DNA of 64,000 nt from Flavobacterium fluvii (GTDB lineage: Bacteria; Bacteroidota; Bacteroidia; Flavobacteriales; Flavobacteriaceae): positions 1 to 64,000 of the forward strand of contig NZ_FQWB01000003.1 of the NCBI RefSeq assembly GCF_900129545.1, written 5' to 3'. A program made the position numbers and the translations under genes. Below the pieces are notes generated by a model. That model had not been told where the DNA came from, ran no database searches, and saw only the letters and a list, made by a program, of their open reading frames with translations. Shown here piece after piece: positions 54,084 to 61,133 of this stretch (position 1 is the stretch's first letter; the number at the start of each line of letters is the position of its first letter).

Positions 54084-55103
54084 ATGAACACTTCAAAAAT
54101 AGCTTTATTTTCAAAAGTAGTTCTTTTGGCAGTGAGCGCCTTGTTTTTCGCGTCGCTGTTGTTTCCAATGTGGAGAATTGAACTCGAAGCGCCTCAATAT
54201 CCCGAAGGATTGGTATTGCAATTGCACGCCAACAAAATTGGTGGCGATGTGGATGTCATCAACGGATTGAATCACTATATCGGAATGAAAACCTTGCATA
54301 CCGAAGATTTTCCTGAATTTAAAATATTGCCCTATATAGTTGGTTTTTTTGGTTTATTTACCCTGGCAATGGTTTTTGTGAATAGAATAAAAGGAGTAAT
54401 TTTATTATTAGTGTCTTTTGTGCTTTTCGGCATTTTGGCAGGCGTTGATTTCTACAGATGGAACTATGAATACGGACACAACCTGAATCCAAATGCTGCC
54501 ATTGTAGTACCGGGAATGGCGTATCAACCGCCATTGATTGGGTACAAGCAACTGCTGAATTTTGGAGCTTTTTCTATTCCTGACGTTGGTGGTTGTATGC
54601 TGATTACGGCTGGAGTATTGCTTTTTGCAATTGTGGCAAAAGAAACCCGCTTAATAAATAGAGCTTTTAGAAAGCCCAAAATCGAGGCTGTTTTGGTTCT
54701 TGTATTGTCACTTTCTTTTATGTCGTGTGGAGATTTCAAGGTAGAGCCCATTAAATTGAATACCGACAATTGCGATTTTTGTAAAATGAGCATTGCCGAC
54801 GGGAAGTATGGTGCCGAAGTAATTACCCAAAAAGGAAGAGTCTATAAATTTGACGATATTAGCTGTATGGCCAATTATTGCAAAGAAAATGCCAATACAA
54901 AAATAGGGGCTTATTATGTGAATGATTTTGCACAAGACAATAATCTAATTCCAGCCGAAACTGCATTTTTTCTTTCAGGTGGAACGATTCAAAGTCCAAT
55001 GCACGGTGGAATCATTGCTTTATCCAAAGAAAAGGATGCCAAAGAATTTGGAACAAAACTGAGCGCAAAACCAATTAAATGGGAAGCGATTATAAAAAAA
55101 TAA
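54084..55103 (+). CDS. nosL: Membrane protein-NosL fusion
   Basis: A 339-residue two-part protein. Residues about 1-195 hold four membrane helices (about 5-28, 82-99, 104-122, 168-184) and a soluble loop with NGLNHYIGMKT. A further hydrophobic stretch ending in the lipobox-like LSFMSC (C215) leads into a NosL domain (about 222-335) with the copper-site motif C230-DF-C233-K-M235 and DDISCMANYC. NosL delivers copper for the CuZ centre of NosZ. The internal lipobox suggests an old fusion of a membrane-protein gene to a nosL lipoprotein gene. The frame opens ten codons earlier at a TTG inside the terminator, but the ATG at 54084 is the sound start. Its stop overlaps the nosD start. Confidence 0.87.
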   Translation: MNTSKIALFSKVVLLAVSALFFASLLFPMWRIELEAPQYPEGLVLQLHANKIGGDVDVINGLNHYIGMKTLHTEDFPEFKILPYIVGFFGLFTLAMVFVNRIKGVILLLVSFVLFGILAGVDFYRWNYEYGHNLNPNAAIVVPGMAYQPPLIGYKQLLNFGAFSIPDVGGCMLITAGVLLFAIVAKETRLINRAFRKPKIEAVLVLVLSLSFMSCGDFKVEPIKLNTDNCDFCKMSIADGKYGAEVITQKGRVYKFDDISCMANYCKENANTKIGAYYVNDFAQDNNLIPAETAFFLSGGTIQSPMHGGIIALSKEKDAKEFGTKLSAKPIKWEAIIKK

Positions 55104-56332
55104 TGAAAAAAATCTTCTACATATTCCTCTTGTTTTCTTCCTTTCTTCAAGCCAGGGTGATTGAAGTTGGGGCAAATAAATCCGTAATATCAATCACGAA
55201 AGCCGTTGCATTGGCCAAAGTGGGCGACACGGTTTTGGTTCACAAAGGACATTATAAAGAAGGCAATATCATCATCGATAAAAGAATAGTTTTTATTGGC
55301 AAAAATTACCCAGTTCTGGACGGACAAAAGAAATATGAAGTCTTGTCCATAAAATCCGATGGCGTAATTGTGAGAGGTTTCAAAGTCATAAAGTCTGGTT
55401 ATGCCACGCTAGAAGATCCTTGTGGAATCAAGGTGTACAACAAAAAAAACGTGGTTATCCAGAACAATATTCTTGACGATAATTTTTTTGGAATTTACAT
55501 TCAAAACGGAGCCAATTGTATTGTAAAAAACAATAAAATTTCGGCTTATGGCAAAGAAGAACAACGCATTGGCAACGGAATTCATTGCTGGAAAAGCGAC
55601 AAGCTCCAAATTATTTCCAACACTATTTCAGGTCATCGCGACGGAATTTATTTTGAATTCGTGACCAATTCGATAATCAAGGGAAATTTTTCCACAAAAA
55701 ATATTCGCTACGGATTGCATTTCATGTTTTCCAATGACGATGCCTACATTTCAAATGTTTTCAAAAACAATGGCGCCGGAGTTGCCGTGATGTTTACCAA
55801 AAGAGTCAAGATGCTCAACAATCATTTCGAGGAAAATTGGGGCGATGCCGCCTACGGATTGTTCCTAAAAGAAATCTCGGATAGCAACATCGTCGGGAAC
55901 AAATTTGCCAGAAACACCTCGGGAATTCACATGGAAGGAACGACGAGGATTTTGGTCGAAAAAAACATTTTTGAAGCCAATGGTTGGGGAATGAAAATTC
56001 AGGCCAGTTGTATGGAAAATGAAATAAAAAGCAATAATTTCGTGGGCAACACTTTTGACATAAGCACGAACGGAAGCTTGGTTCTCAATACTTTCAACGG
56101 CAATTATTGGGACAAATACGAAGGCTACGATTTAGACAAAAATGGAGTGGGAGACGTGCCATTTCATCCCTTGAGTTTGTTCGCCGTCATTACCGAAAAC
56201 AATCCATCGGCGATGTTGCTTTTCAGGAGTTTCATGATTACGCTTTTGGATAAATCCGAGAAGATTTTACCCAGCATCACGCCGGACAATTTTGTTGACA
56301 AAACCCCATTAATGCACTCCTTGCCTTTATGA
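55103..56332 (+). CDS. nosD: Periplasmic copper-maturation protein NosD
   Basis: A 409-residue secreted right-handed beta-helix protein with signal peptide (1-17, ending LQA). It works with the NosFY transporter in building the Cu4S cluster of NosZ. It shows rows of short strands with Asn ladders (NNVVIQNNILDD-like, NCIVKNNKISAY, KGNFSTKNIRYGLHFMFSN), typical of the NosD/CASH fold, and ends with NGNYWDKYEGYDLDKNGVGD. The frame is open eight codons further up, but ATG at 55103 overlaps the nosL stop by one base (TAATG) and gives the signal peptide at the true N-terminus. It overlaps nosF by 4 nt. Confidence 0.95.
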   Translation: MKKIFYIFLLFSSFLQARVIEVGANKSVISITKAVALAKVGDTVLVHKGHYKEGNIIIDKRIVFIGKNYPVLDGQKKYEVLSIKSDGVIVRGFKVIKSGYATLEDPCGIKVYNKKNVVIQNNILDDNFFGIYIQNGANCIVKNNKISAYGKEEQRIGNGIHCWKSDKLQIISNTISGHRDGIYFEFVTNSIIKGNFSTKNIRYGLHFMFSNDDAYISNVFKNNGAGVAVMFTKRVKMLNNHFEENWGDAAYGLFLKEISDSNIVGNKFARNTSGIHMEGTTRILVEKNIFEANGWGMKIQASCMENEIKSNNFVGNTFDISTNGSLVLNTFNGNYWDKYEGYDLDKNGVGDVPFHPLSLFAVITENNPSAMLLFRSFMITLLDKSEKILPSITPDNFVDKTPLMHSLPL

Positions 56333-57036
56333 TAGCAATTAAAAACATATATAAAAAATTTGGAAAATTAGAAGTCTTGAACGATGTCAATCTTGTTTTC
56401 AACAAAGGGGAATGCATCGCGCTAATTGGTCCAAATGGTTGCGGAAAAACCACCTTGATAAAAAGTATTTTGGGAATGGTCATTCCTACCAAAGGCGATA
56501 TTTTATTTGATAAAAAATCAATACTCAAAAAATACAAATATCGAGACCAAATAGGGTATATGCCTCAAATAGGGCGTTATCCCGATTATATGACGGTGGG
56601 TCAAATCATCGAAATGATCAAGAAAATCAGAAATTCCAATGAAGCTTTGGACGAAGATTTAATCAAGGCTTTCGAACTCGAAAAAATATTCGACAAACAA
56701 ATGCGGACACTTTCCGGAGGGACAACCCAAAAAGTGAGTGCCATTTTAGCTTTTCTCTTCAATCCCGACGTGTTGATCTTGGACGAACCAACGGCGGGAT
56801 TGGATCCATTGGCTTCAGAAATTTTGAAGGATAAAATAATCAAGGAAAGAGAAAAAGGTAAACTCATATTGATTACGTCCCACCTTTTGAGCGAACTCGA
56901 CGACATGATTAGCCAGATTATTTTTATGCAGGACGGTAAAGTCCATTTCCATAAAACCATCGCCGATTTGTTGGAATCCACGAACGAACAAAAAATATCC
57001 AAGGCTATTGCGAGCATTTTGAAATCTAAACAATGA
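56329..57036 (+). CDS. nosF: ABC transporter ATP-binding protein NosF
   Basis: A 235-residue ATPase with Walker A GPNGCGKTT (34-42), signature LSGGTTQKVS (about 128-137), Walker B VLILDEPTAGLDP (about 148-160) and switch His in ITSHLLSEL. Together with NosY it energises supply of a sulfur species to NosD for the CuZ cluster. It starts 4 nt before the nosD stop (ATGA overlap), so it is translationally coupled. A 96-nt gap with a large hairpin separates it from nosY. Confidence 0.94.
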   Translation: MIAIKNIYKKFGKLEVLNDVNLVFNKGECIALIGPNGCGKTTLIKSILGMVIPTKGDILFDKKSILKKYKYRDQIGYMPQIGRYPDYMTVGQIIEMIKKIRNSNEALDEDLIKAFELEKIFDKQMRTLSGGTTQKVSAILAFLFNPDVLILDEPTAGLDPLASEILKDKIIKEREKGKLILITSHLLSELDDMISQIIFMQDGKVHFHKTIADLLESTNEQKISKAIASILKSKQ

Positions 57037-57048
57037 AACTTTATTTTG

Positions 57049-57101
57049 AACCATTAAGAAATTAAGTTTCATTAAGTATTTCCTTAATTTCCTTAATGGT
57101 T
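57049..57101 (+). repeat. Inverted repeat between nosF and nosY
   Basis: AACCATTAAGAAATTAAG (57049-57066) pairs with 57083-57101 over 18 bp with one bulged base. The loop itself contains another ATTAAG. No T tract follows. It may be a dispersed palindrome inserted in the operon or an mRNA element that tunes nosY. Confidence 0.6.
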
Positions 57102-57132
57102 TGAAAAAGAAATAAAACTTAATTTTTGTAAT

Positions 57133-57900
57133 ATGAACAGAATCATTAAAATCATATTTCTCGACATTCTAAAGAACAAGATCGTGTTGGCTTACACCTT
57201 GATTTTGGCGCTGCTTTCCTGGAGTTCCTTTGGGCTGGAAGACAATTCTGCCAAGGGATTACTCACGATTTTGAACGTAATTTTATTTACGGTTCCCTTG
57301 GTTTCCATTCTTTTTGCAACGATTTATTTGTACAACAGTGCCGAATTTATCGAGCTTTTGTTGAGCCAACCCATAAAAAGAAAAAAGATTTGGTTGAGTT
57401 TGTTCCTGGGATTGTCGTTGTCGATGGTGGCCGCTTTTTTTATTGGAGCGGGAATTCCACTTTTGGTTAATGCGCCGGACAGCGTCGGGATAATGATGGT
57501 AATTGTAGGCTGCTTGATTTCCCTGATTTTTGTGGCTTTGGCGTTCTTGAGTTCGATTCTTACCCGAGACAAAGCCAAGGGAATAGGAATTTCCATAATG
57601 ACGTGGTTGTTTTTCGCCTTGCTTTTTGATGGAATGGTTTTGTTTTTGTTGTTCCAGTTTTCGGAATATCCCATCGAAAAAGCAATGGTGGCCGTTACAG
57701 CTTTCAGCCCCATAGATTTGGCGCGAATCCAAATCTTGTTGCAGCTTGACGTTTCGGCGATGATGGGTTATACGGGAGCTATTTTCAAGGACTTCTTCGG
57801 GACGACGACAGGATTGGCGGTTTCGTTTCTGTTGTTGTGTTTGTGGATAGTCATTCCGTTTTGTGTTTCGCTTAAAAAGTTTAAAAATAAAGATTTGTAA
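57133..57900 (+). CDS. nosY: ABC transporter permease NosY
   Basis: A 255-residue polytopic membrane protein of the NosY/ABC-2 permease type with about six helices (about 14-30, 45-70, 88-115, 120-140, 155-178, 228-248). It ends in short basic residues (SLKKFKNKDL). Motifs such as ELLLSQPIKRKKIWLSLFLG and SSILTRDKAKGIGISIM are typical. It forms the membrane part of the NosFY transporter for NosZ maturation and is the last nos gene. No nosR or nosX gene is present, which is normal for clade II. Confidence 0.92.
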   Translation: MNRIIKIIFLDILKNKIVLAYTLILALLSWSSFGLEDNSAKGLLTILNVILFTVPLVSILFATIYLYNSAEFIELLLSQPIKRKKIWLSLFLGLSLSMVAAFFIGAGIPLLVNAPDSVGIMMVIVGCLISLIFVALAFLSSILTRDKAKGIGISIMTWLFFALLFDGMVLFLLFQFSEYPIEKAMVAVTAFSPIDLARIQILLQLDVSAMMGYTGAIFKDFFGTTTGLAVSFLLLCLWIVIPFCVSLKKFKNKDL

Positions 57901-57945
57901 AAAGTTAATATGACTATCCGTGACTAATGCCAAAGCGATAAAATC

Positions 57946-58049
57946 GCCACAGATTAAAAAGATTTTCACAGATTTCTTTAATAAAACGTATAACATCTGT
58001 GTTAATCTGTGACCCGAGCGATAGCGAACAGGCGAAGCAAATCAGTGGC
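57946..58049. repeat. REP/MITE-like imperfect palindrome
   Basis: The ends GCCACAGATT and AATCAGTGGC form an inverted repeat with one mismatch, 104 bp across. Nested inside are CACAGATTAA / TTAATCTGTG and further CACAGAT/ATCTGTG copies. It has no coding capacity. The design resembles the small dispersed palindromes seen in Flavobacterium genomes. Confidence 0.65.
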
Positions 58050-58109
58050 AAAAAAAAAGACTTGGTACGCATTAAGGACGGTCATAAAAGATAAAAATGA
58101 AATGAGCTT

Positions 58110-58481
58110 ATGAAAACAGATATCAAGAATAGGGCAGACATTGAGAAGTTGGTCCATGTGTTTTATGGCAGAGTGATGGAGGATGAGGCAATCAGTTATT
58201 TTTTTAATGATGTGGCCAAAACAAACTGGGAAATTCATTTGCCCAAAATGTGTGATTTTTTTGAAAACATTTTGTTGTCTTCGGGAGATTATGATGGGAA
58301 TCCAATGGTGGCGCACGAAGAATTGCACAAAAAGAGCGAGGTGAAAGAAAATCATTTTCAACACTGGAATGCCGTGTTTGATGCGACAGTCGATGAGTTG
58401 TTTAAGGGACCAAAAGCAGAAGAAATCAAACAAAGAGCCACCAATATTGCCGTGGCAATGATGCACAAAGCGCATAGATAA
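58110..58481 (+). CDS. Group III truncated haemoglobin
   Basis: A 123-residue single-domain haem protein. It matches the group III truncated-haemoglobin pattern: LVHVFYGRVMEDEAISYFFN near the N-terminus (B helix with Tyr), a central WEIHLPKMCDFFEN and the proximal His region in FQHWNAVFDATVDELF. It could bind O2 or NO. Its position 209 nt after nosY suggests a role in handling NO or oxygen near N2O respiration, but it is separated by the palindromic repeat and has no Fnr-type box of its own. It ends at a terminator shared with the fasciclin gene. Confidence 0.88.
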   Translation: MKTDIKNRADIEKLVHVFYGRVMEDEAISYFFNDVAKTNWEIHLPKMCDFFENILLSSGDYDGNPMVAHEELHKKSEVKENHFQHWNAVFDATVDELFKGPKAEEIKQRATNIAVAMMHKAHR

Positions 58482-58499
58482 TGACTAAATTTATTCCAT

Positions 58500-58536
58500 A
58501 AAAAAAGCGTGAGTTGCTGCAACTCTCGCTTTTTTG
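58500..58536. terminator. Bidirectional terminator, haemoglobin / fasciclin
   Basis: AAAAAAGCG-T-GAGTTGC pairs with GCAACTC-T-CGCTTTTTT across a very short loop, with A and T runs on both sides, between convergent genes. Confidence 0.8.
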
Positions 58537-58565
58537 TTTAACCTATATAGAAGCGAATTAATAAT

Positions 58566-59108
58566 TTATTTTGGAAGCAATACATCGCCAATCACGTGGA
58601 TTATCCCGTTTGATGTTGGTATTGAAGCCACGATTTCCGAGCCGTTGACAAAAGTTTTGTCTCCTTTTTTGGTGATTTTTACTTTGCCGCCATACACCAT
58701 GTCAAACTCTTGACCCTCTTGCATGTATTCTGTTTTCAATGAGCCCACATAAGTATGATAGCCTAAAATATTGGCCAAATCTTCCTTTTTTTCGGGTTTC
58801 AACAAACCATCAACTGTTCCGGCAGGAAGTTTGTCGAAAGCCGCATTTGTTGGGGCAAAAACGGTAAAAGGTCCAGCATTGCTCAAGGCATCCACCAATT
58901 CGGCAGCTTTTACTGCGGTAACGAGCGTAGTGTGGTCTTTGCTGCCGGCGGCAACCTGGACAATGTTTGGTGCTGAACTGGCGTCTTGCACGCCTGATTG
59001 TCCTGTAGTTTGTGCTTCTGTTGTTTCTGTTGTGGTTTCGCTATTTTGTTTGCAACCAAATACGGCAACAAAACTGGCGATTAACATCAATTGGGTAGTT
59101 TTTTTCAT
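58566..59108 (-). CDS. Fasciclin-domain lipoprotein
   Basis: A 180-residue lipoprotein (lipobox VFGC, Cys 19) with a Thr/Gln-rich linker and one FAS1 domain (about 50-180). The two conserved FAS1 boxes are present: TVFAPTNAAFDKLPAG and SNGIIHVIGDVLLPK. Fasciclin domains mediate adhesion or polymer contact. The frame is open 11 codons upstream, but ATG at 59108 gives the lipoprotein signal. A Crp/Fnr-type promoter with the same geometry as that of nos lies just upstream, so expression is predicted to follow nitrous oxide respiration. The role there is unknown. Confidence 0.88.
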   Translation of the reverse strand: MKKTTQLMLIASFVAVFGCKQNSETTTETTEAQTTGQSGVQDASSAPNIVQVAAGSKDHTTLVTAVKAAELVDALSNAGPFTVFAPTNAAFDKLPAGTVDGLLKPEKKEDLANILGYHTYVGSLKTEYMQEGQEFDMVYGGKVKITKKGDKTFVNGSEIVASIPTSNGIIHVIGDVLLPK

Positions 59109-59133
59109 AATTAAGATACTTAAAGTTCTAAAG

Positions 59134-59180
59134 CAAAGCACTTAATTTTTAAACAATTATTTTATGAGTGCAATCATAAA
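59134..59180 (-). promoter_or_regulatory. Crp/Fnr-type class II promoter of the fasciclin gene
   Basis: A 7-bp-arm palindrome TTTATGA-GTGCAA-TCATAAA (59161-59180, centre 59170.5) reads into the minus-strand -7-like box GTGCTTTG. Its TTTG (59137-59134) begins 33.5 nt from the centre. The predicted start, near 59128, is about 20 nt before the ATG. The palindrome overlaps the stop end of the 12-helix gene. Confidence 0.72.
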
Positions 59181-60406
59181 AGAGGTTTATTTTTAACTTT
59201 TTTTATGGAAAAATAGGTCGTATATCCAATTCCAATCAATAAAATAATCGCGATTCCAAAAAGGATGTAATTCACGTAAGGAATTGGGATGTAGCAAAAG
59301 GCAGCCAGACCTTGGATAGCCAAAACAATTTCGTTCAACAACACTCCAATCGAAAACAGGAATATTCCATGTTTTATGTTCTGGTTGATGATAATCAAAT
59401 GATTGGCGTAAATGTAAAACAATACAAACAAGCTGATTATGGCCAACAAAACCAAATGCAAATAAGCAATGACAATGGGTCTAAAACCAAATGCCAATTG
59501 GCTAATGGCTGGAATGGTGGAACCCAGTTGAAGCAATAATTTGATGCTCAGGGCCAAGCTCACGAACCACAAAATGTATCGCAATAGTGGAGCATAGTTT
59601 TCAAATGAATTCCTCCTGGTTTTCAGTAAAATAGAAAGAAGTTTGAACCAAGTGAAAACCTGGACTATGGCCGCAATGACTGTAATTGCATAAAGCCAAA
59701 GAGGTAGATCCAACCAAAGTGTCGACAAAAAATAAGCTGGAACACAAGCCGCGGCAAACAACTTGAACGAAGTTTCATAAAAAGAATGTTCGGATTTTCG
59801 AAGGTTTAAAAAACCAAAAGCCAAACCCATGCAAGCAAAGAAAAACCAACCATTGTATTGAAAATGCAGGTAAAAATAAATCGAGGAATGATACAAATCC
59901 AACACGATGTTTTTGCTGGCCATCATGTAAGCCAAATAAAATGTGCCCAAAGAAGAAATAACGTTGAAAAACACGGCCGCTTTTAACCATTTTTTTGCAA
60001 TCCAATCATCATCCAATGATTTTAAATCCTTGATGTATCGATAAGCAAAAGCATAAGAGACAAAAATGGAAGCGGTAGACAATATTATGGAAACCAAGCC
60101 ATAGCCTTCGATGATAAAGGAAACAAGCATTCCGTAGGAGCAAACCAGGTTGGCAATAATGATGGATTTGTATTTGTTTCCGTTGAAATTGGTGATTTTA
60201 GTTTGGAGGAAATACACCGTCAAAACCATCAAAGTATGGCTCAGCCAACCCGAAAAAGCAAAATGCGAATGGGAATGTTGCAGGTATTTTTGGTCTAGAT
60301 ACGGAAATTCGAATCCAATTTTATAGCGCATCAAAACACCAAGAGCTGCAACAATGCAAAGGTTTAACAACGAAATTTTCAACCAATATTTGATGTTCAT
60401 TGCCAT
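59174..60406 (-). CDS. 12-helix membrane protein, haem-copper-oxidase-subunit-I-like
   Basis: A 410-residue protein with twelve predicted membrane helices, the number in subunit I of haem-copper oxidases and NO reductases. Histidines cluster at the start of helix 2 (LQHSHSHFAFSGW, near residues 40-52), at LYHSSIYFYLHFQYNGW (before helix 6) and in YLHLVLLA (helix 10). The canonical HH pair and H-x3-Y signature of oxidases are not evident. It overlaps the upstream Crp/Fnr gene by one base, so the two are co-transcribed under the autoregulated promoter. An NO- or haem-related role is plausible but inferred; NnrS-like or NorB-like proteins are alternatives. Confidence 0.6.
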   Translation of the reverse strand: MAMNIKYWLKISLLNLCIVAALGVLMRYKIGFEFPYLDQKYLQHSHSHFAFSGWLSHTLMVLTVYFLQTKITNFNGNKYKSIIIANLVCSYGMLVSFIIEGYGLVSIILSTASIFVSYAFAYRYIKDLKSLDDDWIAKKWLKAAVFFNVISSLGTFYLAYMMASKNIVLDLYHSSIYFYLHFQYNGWFFFACMGLAFGFLNLRKSEHSFYETSFKLFAAACVPAYFLSTLWLDLPLWLYAITVIAAIVQVFTWFKLLSILLKTRRNSFENYAPLLRYILWFVSLALSIKLLLQLGSTIPAISQLAFGFRPIVIAYLHLVLLAIISLFVLFYIYANHLIIINQNIKHGIFLFSIGVLLNEIVLAIQGLAAFCYIPIPYVNYILFGIAIILLIGIGYTTYFSIKKVKNKPLL

Positions 60407-60999
60407 TAATAATAGATTTTGTGGTGTATGATTTCGACTTTGTTGTTTTTGTTCATTTGGGCAAATACGCGAATAACTGTTTCCACTCTCAATCCGGTAT
60501 AATTTGCAATTTCCTGGCGGGTATACGGTATCAAGATTTTTTCATTGGTACTTCCTGTTTTTTTCTTGAACGAATTTAAAAAAGCCACAATTCTATGCTC
60601 GGGTTTTTGATTGATGATTTCTTTTGAAGTTTTCGATTTGGAATGAATTTTTTGGGCCAGTAAAGTCAAAAAATATTTTTGGATGGATGGATATTCATCG
60701 AGGATTTTGAAAAATTTTTCCTTGGATAATTTTAGGATGGTGCTGTCCTGAATCGTTACGGCTTTTGAGGGATAGGTTTCATTTATGAATAAAGGAGGTT
60801 CGCCAAAACCGTCTCCCGAGCAAAAAATCCCTTGGGTAAATTCCTTGCCTTCATCATTTGAATTGAATAAACGAACACTTCCTTCAAGGATTTGAAAGTA
60901 AAAATTAGCCATTTCATCTTCGTCAAAAATAATTTCATTTTTCTTGTACTTTTTGGCAACGGCGCCCCAAGAATAAAGTAAATCTAAATCTATTTGCAT
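60406..60999 (-). CDS. Crp/Fnr family transcriptional regulator
   Basis: A 197-residue regulator with a cyclic-nucleotide-binding-like sensor domain (about 15-115, FYFQILEGSVRLFN and GDGFGEPPLF) and a winged HTH (about 150-195, TRQEIANYTGLRVETVIRVF). The recognition helix VETVIR resembles VETISR of Fnr, with Ile in place of Ser. It has only one Cys (in IFCSGDG), so it cannot hold the 4Fe-4S cluster of Fnr. The NO/haem-type Dnr and NarR-like group are better models; the ligand is unknown. It is preceded by a palindrome matching three others in the window, so it is predicted to be autoregulated and to control nos. Confidence 0.9.
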   Translation of the reverse strand: MQIDLDLLYSWGAVAKKYKKNEIIFDEDEMANFYFQILEGSVRLFNSNDEGKEFTQGIFCSGDGFGEPPLFINETYPSKAVTIQDSTILKLSKEKFFKILDEYPSIQKYFLTLLAQKIHSKSKTSKEIINQKPEHRIVAFLNSFKKKTGSTNEKILIPYTRQEIANYTGLRVETVIRVFAQMNKNNKVEIIHHKIYY

Positions 61000-61061
61000 A
61001 ATTGATGTCGAGAAATTTTGCTGTATTTTTTCAATTTATTTGAAAAATACAACGGATACCA

Positions 61062-61108
61062 CAAATTTAATTTTATAAAGTTAAGGAAATTATGACCCAA
61101 ATCATAAT
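61062..61108 (-). promoter_or_regulatory. Crp/Fnr-type autoregulated promoter
   Basis: Palindrome ATTATGA-CCCAAA-TCATAAT (61089-61108, 7-bp arms, centre 61098.5) lies upstream of the minus-strand -7 box TAAATTTG (61069-61062), an exact TAnnTTTG. TTTG starts 33.5 nt from the centre. The start is predicted near 61056, 57 nt before the regulator's ATG. Confidence 0.78.
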
Positions 61109-61133
61109 GCCATGTTTAATCCTATGATGTTCA

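Noticed and set aside
57283..57996. Long minus-strand open frame of 237 codons opposite nosY
   Set aside because: It is antisense to a clear NosY gene, is very rich in Gln, Asn, Lys and Arg, and matches no family pattern; it is a mirror of the hydrophobic codons on the other strand.
58066..58090. Possible fifth Fnr-type box before the truncated haemoglobin
   Set aside because: Only one arm (TCATAAA) is present, the partner arm is TTAA, and the fixed spacing would place the transcript start inside the gene.
58002..58475. Minus-strand frame of 157 codons opposite the haemoglobin gene
   Set aside because: The plus-strand haemoglobin has a clear family pattern, and the antisense frame is Cys/His/Phe-rich with no recognisable domain.
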